Shown: piece by piece, positions 21,511-30,542 of the stretch
How the letters are laid out: every line of letters starts with the position of its first letter
How positions within the stretch are numbered: position 1 is the stretch's first letter
Assembly (NCBI GenBank): GCA_016714085.1
Contig: JADJNW010000012.1
Span: 1-30,866, forward strand
Length of the DNA stretch: 30,866 bases
Source of the DNA: Saprospiraceae bacterium
Lineage (GTDB): Bacteria > Bacteroidota > Bacteroidia > Chitinophagales > Saprospiraceae
Reading direction: 5' to 3'
The notes under the pieces: model-generated
Told to the model about the DNA's origin: nothing
Database searches by the model: none
What the model saw: only the letters and a program-made list of their open reading frames with translations
Made by a program: the position numbers and the translations under genes

Positions 21511-23932
21511 TTACTCACTGCGTAAACTGTCAACCGGATTTGCCAATGCAGCTTTAATCGCCTGAAAACTCACTGTTATCAAAGCCACAGCAATCGCCGC
21601 TACGCCCGCCAATACAAACATCCACCATTGAATATCAACGCGATACGCAAAATCTCCGAGCCATTTATTCATTCCCCACCACGCGATCGGGCTTGCAAGG
21701 AGCATCGCAATAATTACCAGTTTTATAAAATCTTTTGAAATGAGTGTAATAATATTACTTACGCCAGCGCCCAATACTTTACGAATGCCAATTTCTTTGG
21801 TGCGCTGCTCTGCGGTGAACATCGCCAAACCAAACAAGCCAAGACAAGAAATCAAAATGGTCAGGAAAGTAAAACTGTTGATGATGCGCGAAAGACGGCG
21901 ATCCGCTTCGTATTGTTGTTGCACTTCCTGGTCAATAAATGTATATTCAAACGGCACAGCAGGCACTTGGGATTTCCAGGTGGTTTCTAACTGGCTGATG
22001 AATTTGGCATAATCTTCTGTTTCCGCTTTGATAATCATTTGCGGATTGTAATCATCATTACTGTACACAAATAAAAATGGCGTCACTTCACTGTAAAGCG
22101 AATTAAAATTAAAGTTTTTCATCACACCTACGATTTCCCATCCGATTCGCCCTTCCTCTCTATCAGAATATAAATATTGTCCTACGGCTTGATCTGCCTC
22201 GATGCCTAAGGTTTGTAGGGTTGCTTCGTTGACGATGACCCTGCCAATCGTGTCGGTCGGATTAAAATCTCTGCCTTTTAATAAATTGATATCCAGCGTT
22301 TTCAAAAAGAATTGATCCACTCGCATGAATTGAATACCATGGGCAGCATTCATATCTGAGCCTTGCTTATAAAAGTTCATATCGTTGAAAACAAACTGAC
22401 TTGGATAATTATTGGCTCGTGAAACGACCTGAACGCCAGGAATTTGTCGAATGGCATCGCGGTAACTGTTAGCGCTTTGCAGGGCTTCGCTGGTGCGGAA
22501 AGGCACAACAATTTTTTGATTCGGATCATAACCCAAATCTTTCTTTTGAATAAATTTTAATTGCGAATTAATAATTACTACACTGATAATCAATCCAATA
22601 GCCAATACAAATTGAAAAACGACCAATGCTTGTCGCAAATTCAAATTGCCGCCCAGATTGATTACTTTACTTTTTAAAACATTTAAAGGTTGGAAACCTG
22701 ACAAATAAAATGCAGGATAACTGCCTGCTAATAAGCCTGTTATCAAACCAAGCGCCAGAATACCTAACCAAACCTGCTTATCCTTCAAAAATTCGGCGGA
22801 TAATTCCACCCCTGTCATTTGATTCAAATAAGGTAGAACGCCTATCACTAAAGGCACAGCCACCGCCATCGCCAAAAAAGCAATGATCAAAGATTCACTC
22901 AAAAACTGCCCAATAAGCGCTTGTCGCTGCGCACCTACCACCTTGCGAATGCCAATTTCCCGTGCCCGCTTCGCTGCTCGTGCCGTAGAAAGATTCATAA
23001 AATTGATACAAGCAATAACCTGAATCAAGACTGCAATTGCCAGTAAAACAGATAGTAACGTAGTAGAAACAGGTTTACTGGGTTCGGCATTATAAATTGT
23101 TGTTGTATGAATACTTGTAATGGGTTGAAGTTTCAAGCTTTTTTTTCATGCCGCTAAGACGCAATCGCTCAGCCGCATATTTTTCAAGAAATGCAGGCAA
23201 TTTGCTTTCCAAATTGGCAACAGAAGTATTCGGGCGCAATTTGATATAAGCATTTGTAAAATTATTTCCGACCCATTCATTATTGCTCAATACATAATTG
23301 CCAATGCCGCTACTGTTCATCGAAAGGAAATAATTCGCTTGCACATGGCTTTTGCCGCGTTTATCGCTCACGACGCCCGTCACTGTTAGGTTTTGACGCC
23401 CTTCATCGGTATCTATTTCCAATACTTTACCAACAGGATCAATATTCCCGAAAAACTTTTTTGCGGTTGGTTCTGACAATACAATGCTGAAAGGCGCTGT
23501 TAGCGCTTGATTTGGACTTCCATATACAAAGTCATAAGAGAAGATATCGAAGAAAGTAGAATCCGCATAAGCTCCTGCCGTTTCATAAAAAGCTTTGCCA
23601 TCGTAGCGAAACAACTGTTGATCCCTGCCTACTGCGCCCACAAAGCGCACCGCTTCTTCTATTTCCGGGAAATCGCGCTTCATTGCAAATGGAATGGGAG
23701 GCGAACAGGTCGCCATTAAGTGCGGATCATCCACTGCGCCCAAGACCGCTGTAATGCGATAAATGCGATCTGCATTGGCATGATGCTCATCGTAGCTGTA
23801 TTCATCTTTTATATATAATAAGATGTAAAGACAGCACGCTGTGCCTAATGCTAATCCAAAAACATTAATAAAACTAAATGTTTTATAACGTTGGAGGTTG
23901 CGAATGGCTATTTTTAAGTAATTCCGAATCAT
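21511..23932 (-). pseudogene. FtsX/MacB-type ABC permease U2, single frameshift in an A8 run
   Basis: The unit is about 807 codons and starts at ATG 23932 (MIRNYLKIAIRNLQRY). The first 270 residues hold TM1, DEYSYDEHHANADRIYR, EIEEAVRFVGA, DIFSYDFVYG, KFFGNIDPVGK and VTGVVSDKRGKSH. The frame breaks at 23139-23146, where the coding strand has ATG plus eight A. Seven A would join MKKSLKLQPITSIHT and restore the frame. The rest (541 residues) is open: RAREIGIRKVVGA in the first FtsX part, a second MacB_PCD, YTFIDQEVQQQY, RTKEIGIRKVLGAG, and a C-terminus ending VDSLRSE. It is the first full-length permease after the ATPase. The eight-base run is the only one here long enough for replication slippage to be a serious alternative to sequence error. 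Confidence 0.88.
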
Positions 23933-23960
23933 AATTTTATAATTTCTTTACCTAACCACA

Positions 23961-24094
23961 TCATATATTTATTAAAAACAAAAAAAGGATTAGGCAACAG
24001 GCGATACCCACTGCCAATCCTGCCAGATTAATAATCGTATAAGCCTTATTTTTCCAGGTACTGCGGAATGCAATGTGAGATAATTTCGGAACAT
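23961..24094 (-). pseudogene. N-terminal stub of a permease (U1)
   Basis: An ATG at 24094 gives MFRNYL. After a one-base loss the frame continues IAFRSTWKNKAYTIINLAG and LAVGIACCLILFLF, which is the normal start and TM1 of the permease family. It then ends with TGA at 23961. About 750 codons are missing, and U2 begins only 29 bases later. It is therefore a remnant of an eleventh permease, lost by deletion between neighbouring copies. A single-TM peptide of about 45 residues would result if the start frameshift is only a sequence error. I infer no function. Confidence 0.75.
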
Positions 24095-24219
24095 AGTTCG
24101 GGTGATTTCTTTGGTTAAGAATGAACCAATACATTACAGGGTGAATAATGAACTTCATCATTCACAAATCTCTCACGATACGCATCCAAACAAAGCAGGG
24201 TGATTCCTACCGTGCAGTC

Positions 24220-24905
24220 TTATGTCAGAATATTCTCTGTAACCACCTGTCCGTCAAGCATCCGAACAATACGAGAAGCGAACTTGGCATCGTGCTCGGA
24301 GTGGGTTACCATTACTACGGTAGTGCCAGCTTCGTTCAACTCGGTGAGCAATTGCATCACTTCGTTACCATTGCTGGAGTCAAGGTTACCCGTAGGTTCA
24401 TCCGCAAGGATCAGCTTTGGATTATTGACTACGGCACGAGCTACTGCTACACGCTGCTGCTGACCACCCGACAATTGCTGTGGGAAGTGATTGCGGCGAT
24501 GCATGATCTGCATTTTTCCAATACCGCTTCTACGCGCTCTTTACGTTCGGATGATTTCACACCAACGTACAGCAACGGCAATTCTACATTTTCGAATACC
24601 GTGAGTTCGTCGATGAGGTTAAAGCTTTGGAATACAAAGCCAATATTGTTTTTACGCAATTGAGCACGACGACGCTCGTTGAATTTTGCCACTTCCGTGC
24701 CATCAAATAAATAGCTACCGCCATCTGGTTCGTCGATCAAGCCAAGAATATTGAGCAAAGTAGATTTGCCACAACCCGACGGTCCCATAATTGCAACGAA
24801 TTCGCCAGGATGCACCGATACAGATACTTTGTTCAAAGCCATCGTTTCGACTTCCGTAGTGCGATAAACCTTTTCCAGGTCTTTAATTTCGATCAAAGCT
24901 GACAT
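24220..24905 (-). pseudogene. MacB/LolD-type ABC transporter ATP-binding protein, one frameshift
   Basis: The reconstructed protein is about 228 residues, the usual length for this family. It starts at ATG 24905 (MSALIEIKDLEKVYRT). It carries Walker A GPSGCGKST, Q-loop FQSFNLIDEL, signature LSGGQQQRVA, Walker B LILADEPTGNLDS and H-loop VTHSEHD. It would hydrolyse ATP in the cytoplasm and drive the FtsX-type permeases through their coupling loops. The only defect is at 24513-24517: five A on the coding strand where six restore EK/MQIMHRRNHFPQQ. Because this is the only ATPase for the whole array, real loss would leave every permease unpowered, so a sequence error is the likelier reading. The gene follows a terminator and precedes U1 by 125 bases. 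An in-frame ATG 42 bases upstream (MTNHHFEKL) is a possible but less likely start. Confidence 0.92.
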
Positions 24906-24948
24906 AGTAATTCGGTTATTTAATTTTTCAAAATGGTGGTTAGTCATC

Positions 24949-24979
24949 AAAAAAGGGAATAGTGGATACCCACTATCCC
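24949..24979 (-). terminator. Rho-independent terminator between adaptor and ATPase genes
   Basis: On the coding strand GGGATAGTGG, loop GTAT, CCACTATTCCC forms a ten-pair stem with one bulged T. It is followed immediately by TTTTTT at 24954-24949. There is no matching T run on the other strand, so it acts on minus-strand transcription. It lies 163 bases after the adaptor stop and 44 bases before the ATPase start. It would uncouple the adaptor from the ATPase and permeases, or act as a leaky attenuator. Confidence 0.75.
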
Positions 24980-25088
24980 GTCCTTCAATTATGAAAAAAA
25001 CAATTCAACAATCAATTCTTTGTGTTCATAAACGCGAGACTTTTCCCGCATTCTTTAAGACTCTACTTTCAAGCAAATAGTTACAAAA

Positions 25089-25141
25089 ATCTACTATCTC
25101 TTGATCTCTCGGTCTCTAAATTTCTTGATCCCAAAATCTGG
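25089..25141 (-). repeat. Degenerate 8-nt repeats after the adaptor stop codon
   Basis: Past the adaptor stop, the coding strand contains TGGGATCA, AGAAATTT, AGAGACCG, AGAGATCA, AGAGATAG and TAGATTTT. This is a clear eight-base period with core AGAGA. It is the fifth such tract after a stop codon in this window. Confidence 0.5.
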
Positions 25142-26449
25142 CTAACTCCCTCCTCCTTCGCCTTTGATCACTAGCTCTTCCATCGTCCCATAGTTTTCAT
25201 AGCTCGATGTCACTACTTTGTCCCCTTCCTGCAAGCCTCCGAGCACTTCATAATAATCCGGGCTTTGTCTTCCCAGTTGAATATCAACGCGATACGCTTT
25301 ATTTCCAGATTGATCTACTTTAAAAATCCAGTTGCCACCGGTTTGTTGATAAAAACCGCCGCGTGGCAAGAGTAATGCAGTTGTCTCGGCACTCAGGGTA
25401 AAGCGCACTTGCAATGTCTGTCCCCGACGAATACCTTCTGGCACTTCCCCCACAAATTCCATATCCACCTGGAAACGCCCCGCAGTTACTTGAGAGTAAA
25501 TCTTCTTTACTTCTAATTCATATGTTTTCCCAGCCAAAGGAAAATCTCCGCGCAAGCCAGTAAAAACGCGTGAAATATAATGTTCATCAATATCCGCCTG
25601 CACTTTGAATCCGCTTAATACGTCGATCTGTCCAATCCGTGTACCCGGCGTAATAGACTGCCCGTATTCAGCATCTAATGAAGTCAACTGACCGGAGACC
25701 GGCGCTTTGATGGTCAAGTCTTCCTCTTTTTTCCGCATAATCGCTAAAGCAGCCTCTGTCCGCTTAATGGATTCTTCCATTTGTCTAATTTGCTGTCCCG
25801 AAGTAATAGAATCCTGAAACATCTGACGCTCCGTCAATTCCTTGCGGCGTACTTGATATTCGTAAGCGATTTTTGACTGTCGAAAATCTTGCTCTGAAAT
25901 GACTTTCTCTGCAAAGAGTCCTTTATTCAAATCATACAGTCGCTTTGCCTCCATTAAGGAATTTTCTACTTCCGCCAATTGGTTTTGCAAACGAATCGTC
26001 TGCTGTTCCGCTAAGTTGCGTGTATTTTGCATATTGGTTCTCAAGTCATACACAGCCGTTTCGCGGTTTACCAAATCCAATTCCAAATCCGTGTTGGAAA
26101 GCTTGATAATCGGTTGATTTTCATTCAGTACTACTCCATCTTCCACATATTTCTCTTCCACTCGTCCGCCTTGCAATGCGTCAAGATAAATCGTAGTAAT
26201 GGGCAGCACAACACCGTTCACTGGAATCGTTTCTTTGAATATGCCTCGTTCTACATTACTCACGGTAATACGCTCGGCTTGTACGTTCAGGCGGGGTTTG
26301 CCACTGGTCGAGACATAAGCTGCATAAGCAAGGGCTATGACCGCAACAATGCCTAAAATAGTCAAAATTCGTCTGGTAGTCCAAAATTTCTTTTCGATCT
26401 TTCTATCCACAGTTGTACGTTTTGTTTTACTAATATTCGTCCTGCTCAT
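25142..26449 (-). CDS. Periplasmic adaptor (HlyD/MacA-type membrane-fusion protein) of an ABC efflux system
   Basis: This is an intact protein of 435 residues from ATG 26449 (MSRTNISKTKRTT); an upstream in-frame start adds eight unlikely residues. A short cytoplasmic, basic N-terminus precedes one membrane anchor at about residues 28-47 (ILTILGIVAVIALAYAAYV). Then come the barrel-sandwich/lipoyl half (GRVEEKYVEDG, VVLNENQPIIKL) at about 80-125 and a long alpha-helical hairpin at about 125-240, rich in Gln, Glu and Arg. The second lipoyl half is IKAPVSGQLTSLDAEYGQ, followed by a beta-barrel and a membrane-proximal domain (LGGLQEGDKVV) at the C-terminus. It would link the inner-membrane permease to an outer-membrane channel, but no TolC-like gene is in the window. 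It lies directly upstream of the ATPase in transcription order, though a terminator separates them. It is free of frame breaks. Confidence 0.93.
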   Translation of the reverse strand: MSRTNISKTKRTTVDRKIEKKFWTTRRILTILGIVAVIALAYAAYVSTSGKPRLNVQAERITVSNVERGIFKETIPVNGVVLPITTIYLDALQGGRVEEKYVEDGVVLNENQPIIKLSNTDLELDLVNRETAVYDLRTNMQNTRNLAEQQTIRLQNQLAEVENSLMEAKRLYDLNKGLFAEKVISEQDFRQSKIAYEYQVRRKELTERQMFQDSITSGQQIRQMEESIKRTEAALAIMRKKEEDLTIKAPVSGQLTSLDAEYGQSITPGTRIGQIDVLSGFKVQADIDEHYISRVFTGLRGDFPLAGKTYELEVKKIYSQVTAGRFQVDMEFVGEVPEGIRRGQTLQVRFTLSAETTALLLPRGGFYQQTGGNWIFKVDQSGNKAYRVDIQLGRQSPDYYEVLGGLQEGDKVVTSSYENYGTMEELVIKGEGGGS

Positions 26450-26537
26450 TCTTACCCAAAAAGAACGTGCCAATTTTATAAGTGATTCAGAATTAATTAT
26501 TTATCATTCAAAACTAAAGAGTGGTGTTCGGTTTTGA

Positions 26538-26550
26538 TACACTTGGTGTA
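26538..26550. promoter_or_regulatory. Short perfect inverted repeat upstream of the adaptor gene
   Basis: TACAC-TTG-GTGTA is a perfect 13-base inverted repeat. It lies about 90 bases before the adaptor start in the 169-base gap after the HD-domain gene. Its size and place suit an operator for a dimeric regulator, but a 5-base arm can arise by chance. No clear Bacteroidota promoter (TTTG with TAnnTTTG) is well placed beside it. Confidence 0.25.
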
Positions 26551-26618
26551 CGGAGTTGGGACAGATGGGACAGTGAAATCGGATATTGGATGCTGATTCC
26601 TTGCTGATTGTAGCTGGA

Positions 26619-27251
26619 TTAATGAAGATATGCTAATTCTTGCTCGATATTCTTACGTGCTTGTATTTCCAACATTCTTCGGAAGGTAGCGGTATAAAAA
26701 ATGAATGGCTTGGAGAGGAACGTTTGTAACACTTTCACTCTACCCGGGTTGTACAAAAAATCAGGATATGCCTCGTATTCCTTGCGTATTTGCTGTGCAT
26801 AATTCCAGTAATCTTTCCAGGTAGCGCCAAGAATCGCCAGATCAAAATCAAGAAAATAAGCCAAATCACTTGTTTCATCAAAGCCTTGCAAATCATGCGA
26901 TTTCGTAGCTAAAATAAAATTGTAAACAAGATCAATCTTTTCTTTTGGTAAATTAAGTTCCTTCAATTCTTCGGAAGCCCTTCGAGCGCTGCGTTCTTCA
27001 TTATCTTTACGCAAAGGATTATAAATTATATCATGATAGAAAATAGCTATGTCCACTACATCTTTTTGCTGTAAATGAGGCGTATTTACATTAGATAATT
27101 CTAACATAGATGTAATATGATGCAAATTATGATAGTGCCGTCTCCTGGAATTATAATTCTTGATAATCCCATCAAATAAATGAGTTGTCAATTCCTGATT
27201 AAAATGATCGGCAGGAAATAGCGCAAACCAATGATTTCTAAGACTTTCCAT
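26619..27251 (-). CDS. HD-superfamily metal-dependent phosphohydrolase-like protein (COG4339-like)
   Basis: This intact protein of 210 residues starts at ATG 27251 (MESLRNHWFALFPADHF). Visible metal-binding elements are RHYHNLHHI at about residues 37-45 and the HD pair in IFYHDIIYNP at about 70-79. They are followed by a conserved-looking RSARRASEELKELN, an ATKSHD segment and the downstream DFDLAILG. This arrangement matches the small bacterial family annotated as predicted metal-dependent HD-superfamily protein. The usual HD activity is phosphohydrolysis of a nucleotide or similar substrate in the cytoplasm; the actual substrate here is unknown. It begins six bases after the stop of the OmpA-type gene, so the two are probably co-transcribed. 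There is no signal peptide. Confidence 0.88.
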   Translation of the reverse strand: MESLRNHWFALFPADHFNQELTTHLFDGIIKNYNSRRRHYHNLHHITSMLELSNVNTPHLQQKDVVDIAIFYHDIIYNPLRKDNEERSARRASEELKELNLPKEKIDLVYNFILATKSHDLQGFDETSDLAYFLDFDLAILGATWKDYWNYAQQIRKEYEAYPDFLYNPGRVKVLQTFLSKPFIFYTATFRRMLEIQARKNIEQELAYLH

Positions 27252-27257
27252 CAAATG

Positions 27258-29219
27258 CTATTCGATCACCGTCACTTTTATCTCTACCTTACGATTGAGA
27301 TTTTTAGGCTTATCGTCTCGGATTTCGCCCCGCCCTTCGATATAAATCTGATCGACTATGATACCCTTATCCATCAGATGTAAAGCAATTTGCTTGGCGC
27401 GTTCCTCCGAGAGTTTGAGGTTGTACATATCCGTGCCTACGTCATCCGAGAAGCCAATGATTTCGACACGCTGGATGTTTTTACTTTGAGTTGCTGCACA
27501 AAAGCATCCAGGTTATTGACCTCCGGCGAAGTCATGCTGTATTTGTCAAATTCAAAGAAAATGGTATGCAAGTAGTCCCGTTTCTCCGCCGTCGTTTTAG
27601 CTCCATATATGCGGTATCGGCATAAGGTGATTTGGCGACCAATGTTGGCTCGGGGCGGCGGATCGGATCCATCAGGATTTCAATAGTATAGAATTGTTTA
27701 TTATCCCAAAATGGGATAATAAATTCATTTTCATAAGGATTATACATTTCTTTTTCTACCGACATATTTAAAATTTCAAACGCTGGGATACATAGGAAAA
27801 AACGTCCGTTTTCGTCCGCTTTTACCGGCTCGCGCCCTTTGATTTGTACGGTGACATTCGGAATCGGTTTATCCAAAATGGTATCTTTTACAAAACCTTC
27901 CACAGGTGATCGCTTCGCTGTACAATTCTGAAGAGAGGCTTACTCTGTAAATATCTAAGCCGCCAAAACCCTCAGGTCGGTCAGAAGCAAAGTAGCCTGT
28001 TCTGCCATCAGCAGCAAGGATAAAGCAGAGTTCGCGGTGCGCAGAGTTGACTGGTGGCCCCAAGTTTATTGGCGTACTCCAATTGCCTTCGTTGTCGATA
28101 CGGCTCATAAAAATATCCTGATCTCCCAAGCCCAAGTGCCCATCGGAAGAGAAATAAAGCGTTTGACCATCATTCGTGATAAATGGTGATTCTTCGTAAG
28201 AAGGCGTATTGATCGGAAATTTGAGGTTTTCAGGCTCGCTCCAGTTGCCGTCCAGATTTCTTTTGCTCACCCAAATATCTGTACCGCCTAAGCCACCTTC
28301 ACGGTCACTGGTGAAGTATAAAGTGCTGCCATCGCAACTAACCGCGACTGCGATTCCCATTTTTAGAGTTAACGGATCCATTTAGGTTTCTGGCATTCAG
28401 GAATTTCTGTGCCTTTTACATCGGCTTGCCAAATATCGCAAGCACCAAGCACGCCTCACGTCCACAAGCCGTGAAAAACATAGTTTGGGCCATCACGCAC
28501 AACGGTGGACATACCTTCGTGATTGGAGGTATTGAATTTTGAACCCAATGGAAGGCTTTCTGTCCAGACGCCCTCTATTTCCTGGGTGTAATAGATGTTT
28601 TCATCGGCGCGGTTATTTCTGCGACCTGTAAAAAACAAGAGTTTTTGATCGTTTGATACAAAAGGGAAATATTCATCGGCGCGAGAATTGATTTGTACAC
28701 CCAAATTCTCGATTTCTTTCACATTCAGAAAAGTAATGGAATCGCGCGAGATAGCAAGCACGGATATTATTGTCCAATTGCGCGACCATTTCGGCTTCTT
28801 CCAGGCTTCTTTGTCGGCTATGTCTGAGAATTCATGCGCCGACTTTCCAAGCAAAATTCAAATTTTCCATAATAGGTGAGCGCTTTTTCATAATCGCCCA
28901 TTTTATAACTCGCCCAGCCAGCCCGAAAATAGATCGAACGCGAGAAAAACTCATCTCGTTTGATCACAGCTTCATAAAACTCAAGGGCTTTGTCATACTC
29001 GCCAAGCAGTTCGTAGCATACGCCGATATTGCGTCGGGCGATGTGCAATTCCGGTTGTTGATTCAATACATTTTGATAAATGCGGATAGCCTTTTCGTAT
29101 TGCTTGTTCAGCAATGCTTCTTCCGCTCGTTGAAAATCTTTGGCAAAGCCAGGCGTTTGGGCATTGACAAAGGCATTGACCCACAGGCAAATGGCGATAA
29201 GTAGAATGGTACGTAGCAT
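27258..29219 (-). pseudogene. TPR / PD40 / CarboxypepD-like / OmpA C-terminal surface protein, frame-disrupted
   Basis: The span of about 650 codons starts at ATG 29219 with a signal peptide (MLRTILLIAICLWVNAFVNAQ). TPR-like helices follow (ALLNKQYEKAIRIYQ, ARRNIGVCYELLGEYDKAL, AGWASYKMGDYEKALTYY). Next come PD40-type propeller repeats (DEYFPFVSNDQKLLFF, STLYFTSDREGGLGGTDIW, QTLYFSSDGHLGLGDQDIF, GYFASDRPEGFGGLDIY). A CarboxypepD_reg-like sandwich follows (EGFVKDTILDKPIPNVTV, ADENGRF). The end is an OmpA domain (FFEFDKYSM, LKLSEERAKQIALHL, IYIEGRGE). This domain order is that of PorE-type, peptidoglycan-binding, outer-membrane-associated proteins of Bacteroidota, which also have many paralogues outside secretion. 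Frame breaks occur near 28870-28740, 28470-28320, 27890, 27590 (one A short) and 27490 (one A short). It ends with TAG at 27258, six bases before the HD gene. Confidence 0.85.
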
Positions 29220-29372
29220 GATCTCGCTTTTTGGGAAAACATAAATAATTGCTGAGAAGCTTTAATATACTTCCTCAAGCAGCATCAAAGGGAAAAGGGC
29301 AGATGTTTGCGTCAAATATTTGATAAAACTATATCTTTTCTGGAAAAGAAACGAGCAAAAAAGCGACTTTTT

Positions 29373-30336
29373 CTAATCCAGCCGTGTTAAATCTGCTTCT
29401 GCCGCAATGAAACCAAAGGCCGACCAGTAAGTCGTGTTCGTCACTTTCTGGAAAATTTCTTTGGCTTTGGGTTGCATCTCCATTTTACAAGTACCAATTC
29501 CCGACACCGTAGCCTTGCGTGACAGTATTGAGCAATGCGTCAAGATCGCTTTCCGGCGCATCCAGATTGAGCAGCTCTTCCGGTTTTTTCAAACCTTTAT
29601 ACATCAATAAGCGATTGTAATACGACTCATTTTCAATGATTTCCATGTCCGGCGTAATTTTTTCTAACATTTTCATTGCTTTTCAGTCTCACCGAGGCGG
29701 CGATAAGTCTATACAACCAATCAGCAGTGGCGCAGAGCAAATCAGGATTAGTCGAATAAGTCATACATTCTTCATAAATCTGGGCTGCTTTCGCAAAATC
29801 GCCTTTGAGATATAAGCCAAAGCCCAATGATACCAAATGTTGAATTGCAGCGTAGAAAGCGGCTGGTTCAGTTTATTTGAATGCCATCCGGCTCCAATTT
29901 CAACAGGTTTATCCTTGGCTAAAGCCGCAGCTTTTTCAAAATCGGCGATGGCCTGATCGAATTGTCGGGTCGAAATGTAGCGATGCCCGCGGTGGCGGTA
30001 GAGTTCAGGCGAATTTGGATGTGTTTCTAATCCTTTTGCAAAAATGTCAATGGACTCGCGGAAGCGACAAATTAAGCTGATGCGCCGCCCGAGCCAAATA
30101 ATATGATCCAGATTATTGGTCGCGCTCGAAGTTTTGGCGTGCAATTTGGAGTAAGCTATCTTTTTTTGCAAGATGCCTCCGATTCAGGTGACGGAAAGAG
30201 TGGTTGCCGTCTAAAGTATAGGCTTCAGGTTGCGGTTCAGTAGTGCTTGCTTCATTTTTAGCATTTTTTGATCCGAGAAGTCTGGCATTGCCACGTAAAT
30301 ATTACTGAAATAGTAAAAGGCAATAGGCGTTTTCAT
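29373..30336 (-). pseudogene. TPR-repeat protein, probably exported, frame-disrupted
   Basis: A span of about 320 codons from a likely ATG at 30336 (MKTPIAFYYFSN). The N-terminus is hydrophobic and may be a lipoprotein signal, but frame breaks hide any lipobox. The clearest part, at about 30130-29870, has TPR-like helices: IIWLGRRISLICRFRES, IDIFAKGLETHPNSPELY, RHRGHRYISTRQFDQAI and ADFEKAAALAKDKP. After further breaks near 29830, 29690, 29660 and 29500 it continues with LGFGLYLKGDFAKAAQIY, NLDAPESDLDALLNTVT and YWSAFGFIAAEADLTRLD, ending with a stop at 29373. TPR proteins mostly act as protein-binding scaffolds; the partner is unknown. It lies 150 bases upstream of the OmpA-type gene on the same strand. 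A weak hairpin with a T run (about 29355-29372) may end its transcript. Confidence 0.7.
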
Positions 30337-30409
30337 GTCATCACAAGTTTTAGGTGAACATATAAATATTTTATTCCGTTTGGAAAAAGGAACAATTACA
30401 AGCATTCGC

Positions 30410-30417
30410 CAAATATA
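30410..30417 (-). promoter_or_regulatory. Candidate Bacteroidota -7 element for the TPR gene
   Basis: The coding strand reads TATATTTG, a perfect match to the Bacteroidota -7 consensus TAnnTTTG, about 74 bases before the ATG at 30336. No TTG or TTTG was found at the usual -33 spacing, so support is partial. The 206-base gap is a divergent promoter region between the minus-strand TPR gene and the plus-strand gene at 30543. Confidence 0.3.
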
Positions 30418-30542
30418 ATTTTTATTGCACACTTTTCGTTGAGAACTGGTTTGCCAATACTTTTGAAAAAATATAAAATCAACAAATTATTGCTGGATGA
30501 TTACCCTAAATTATTTGAGGAAACTTTAAATATGCTTAAATT

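Noticed and set aside
23139..23146. Phase variation of permeases through homopolymer slippage
   Set aside because: Only this eight-base run is long enough to be plausible. The other breaks are in runs of 2 to 7, and unrelated genes including the sole ATPase are hit in the same way, so sequence error is the simpler explanation.
24148..24663. A 171-codon plus-strand open frame
   Set aside because: It is antisense to the Walker B, signature and H-loop regions of the ATPase, so it is a shadow of that gene.
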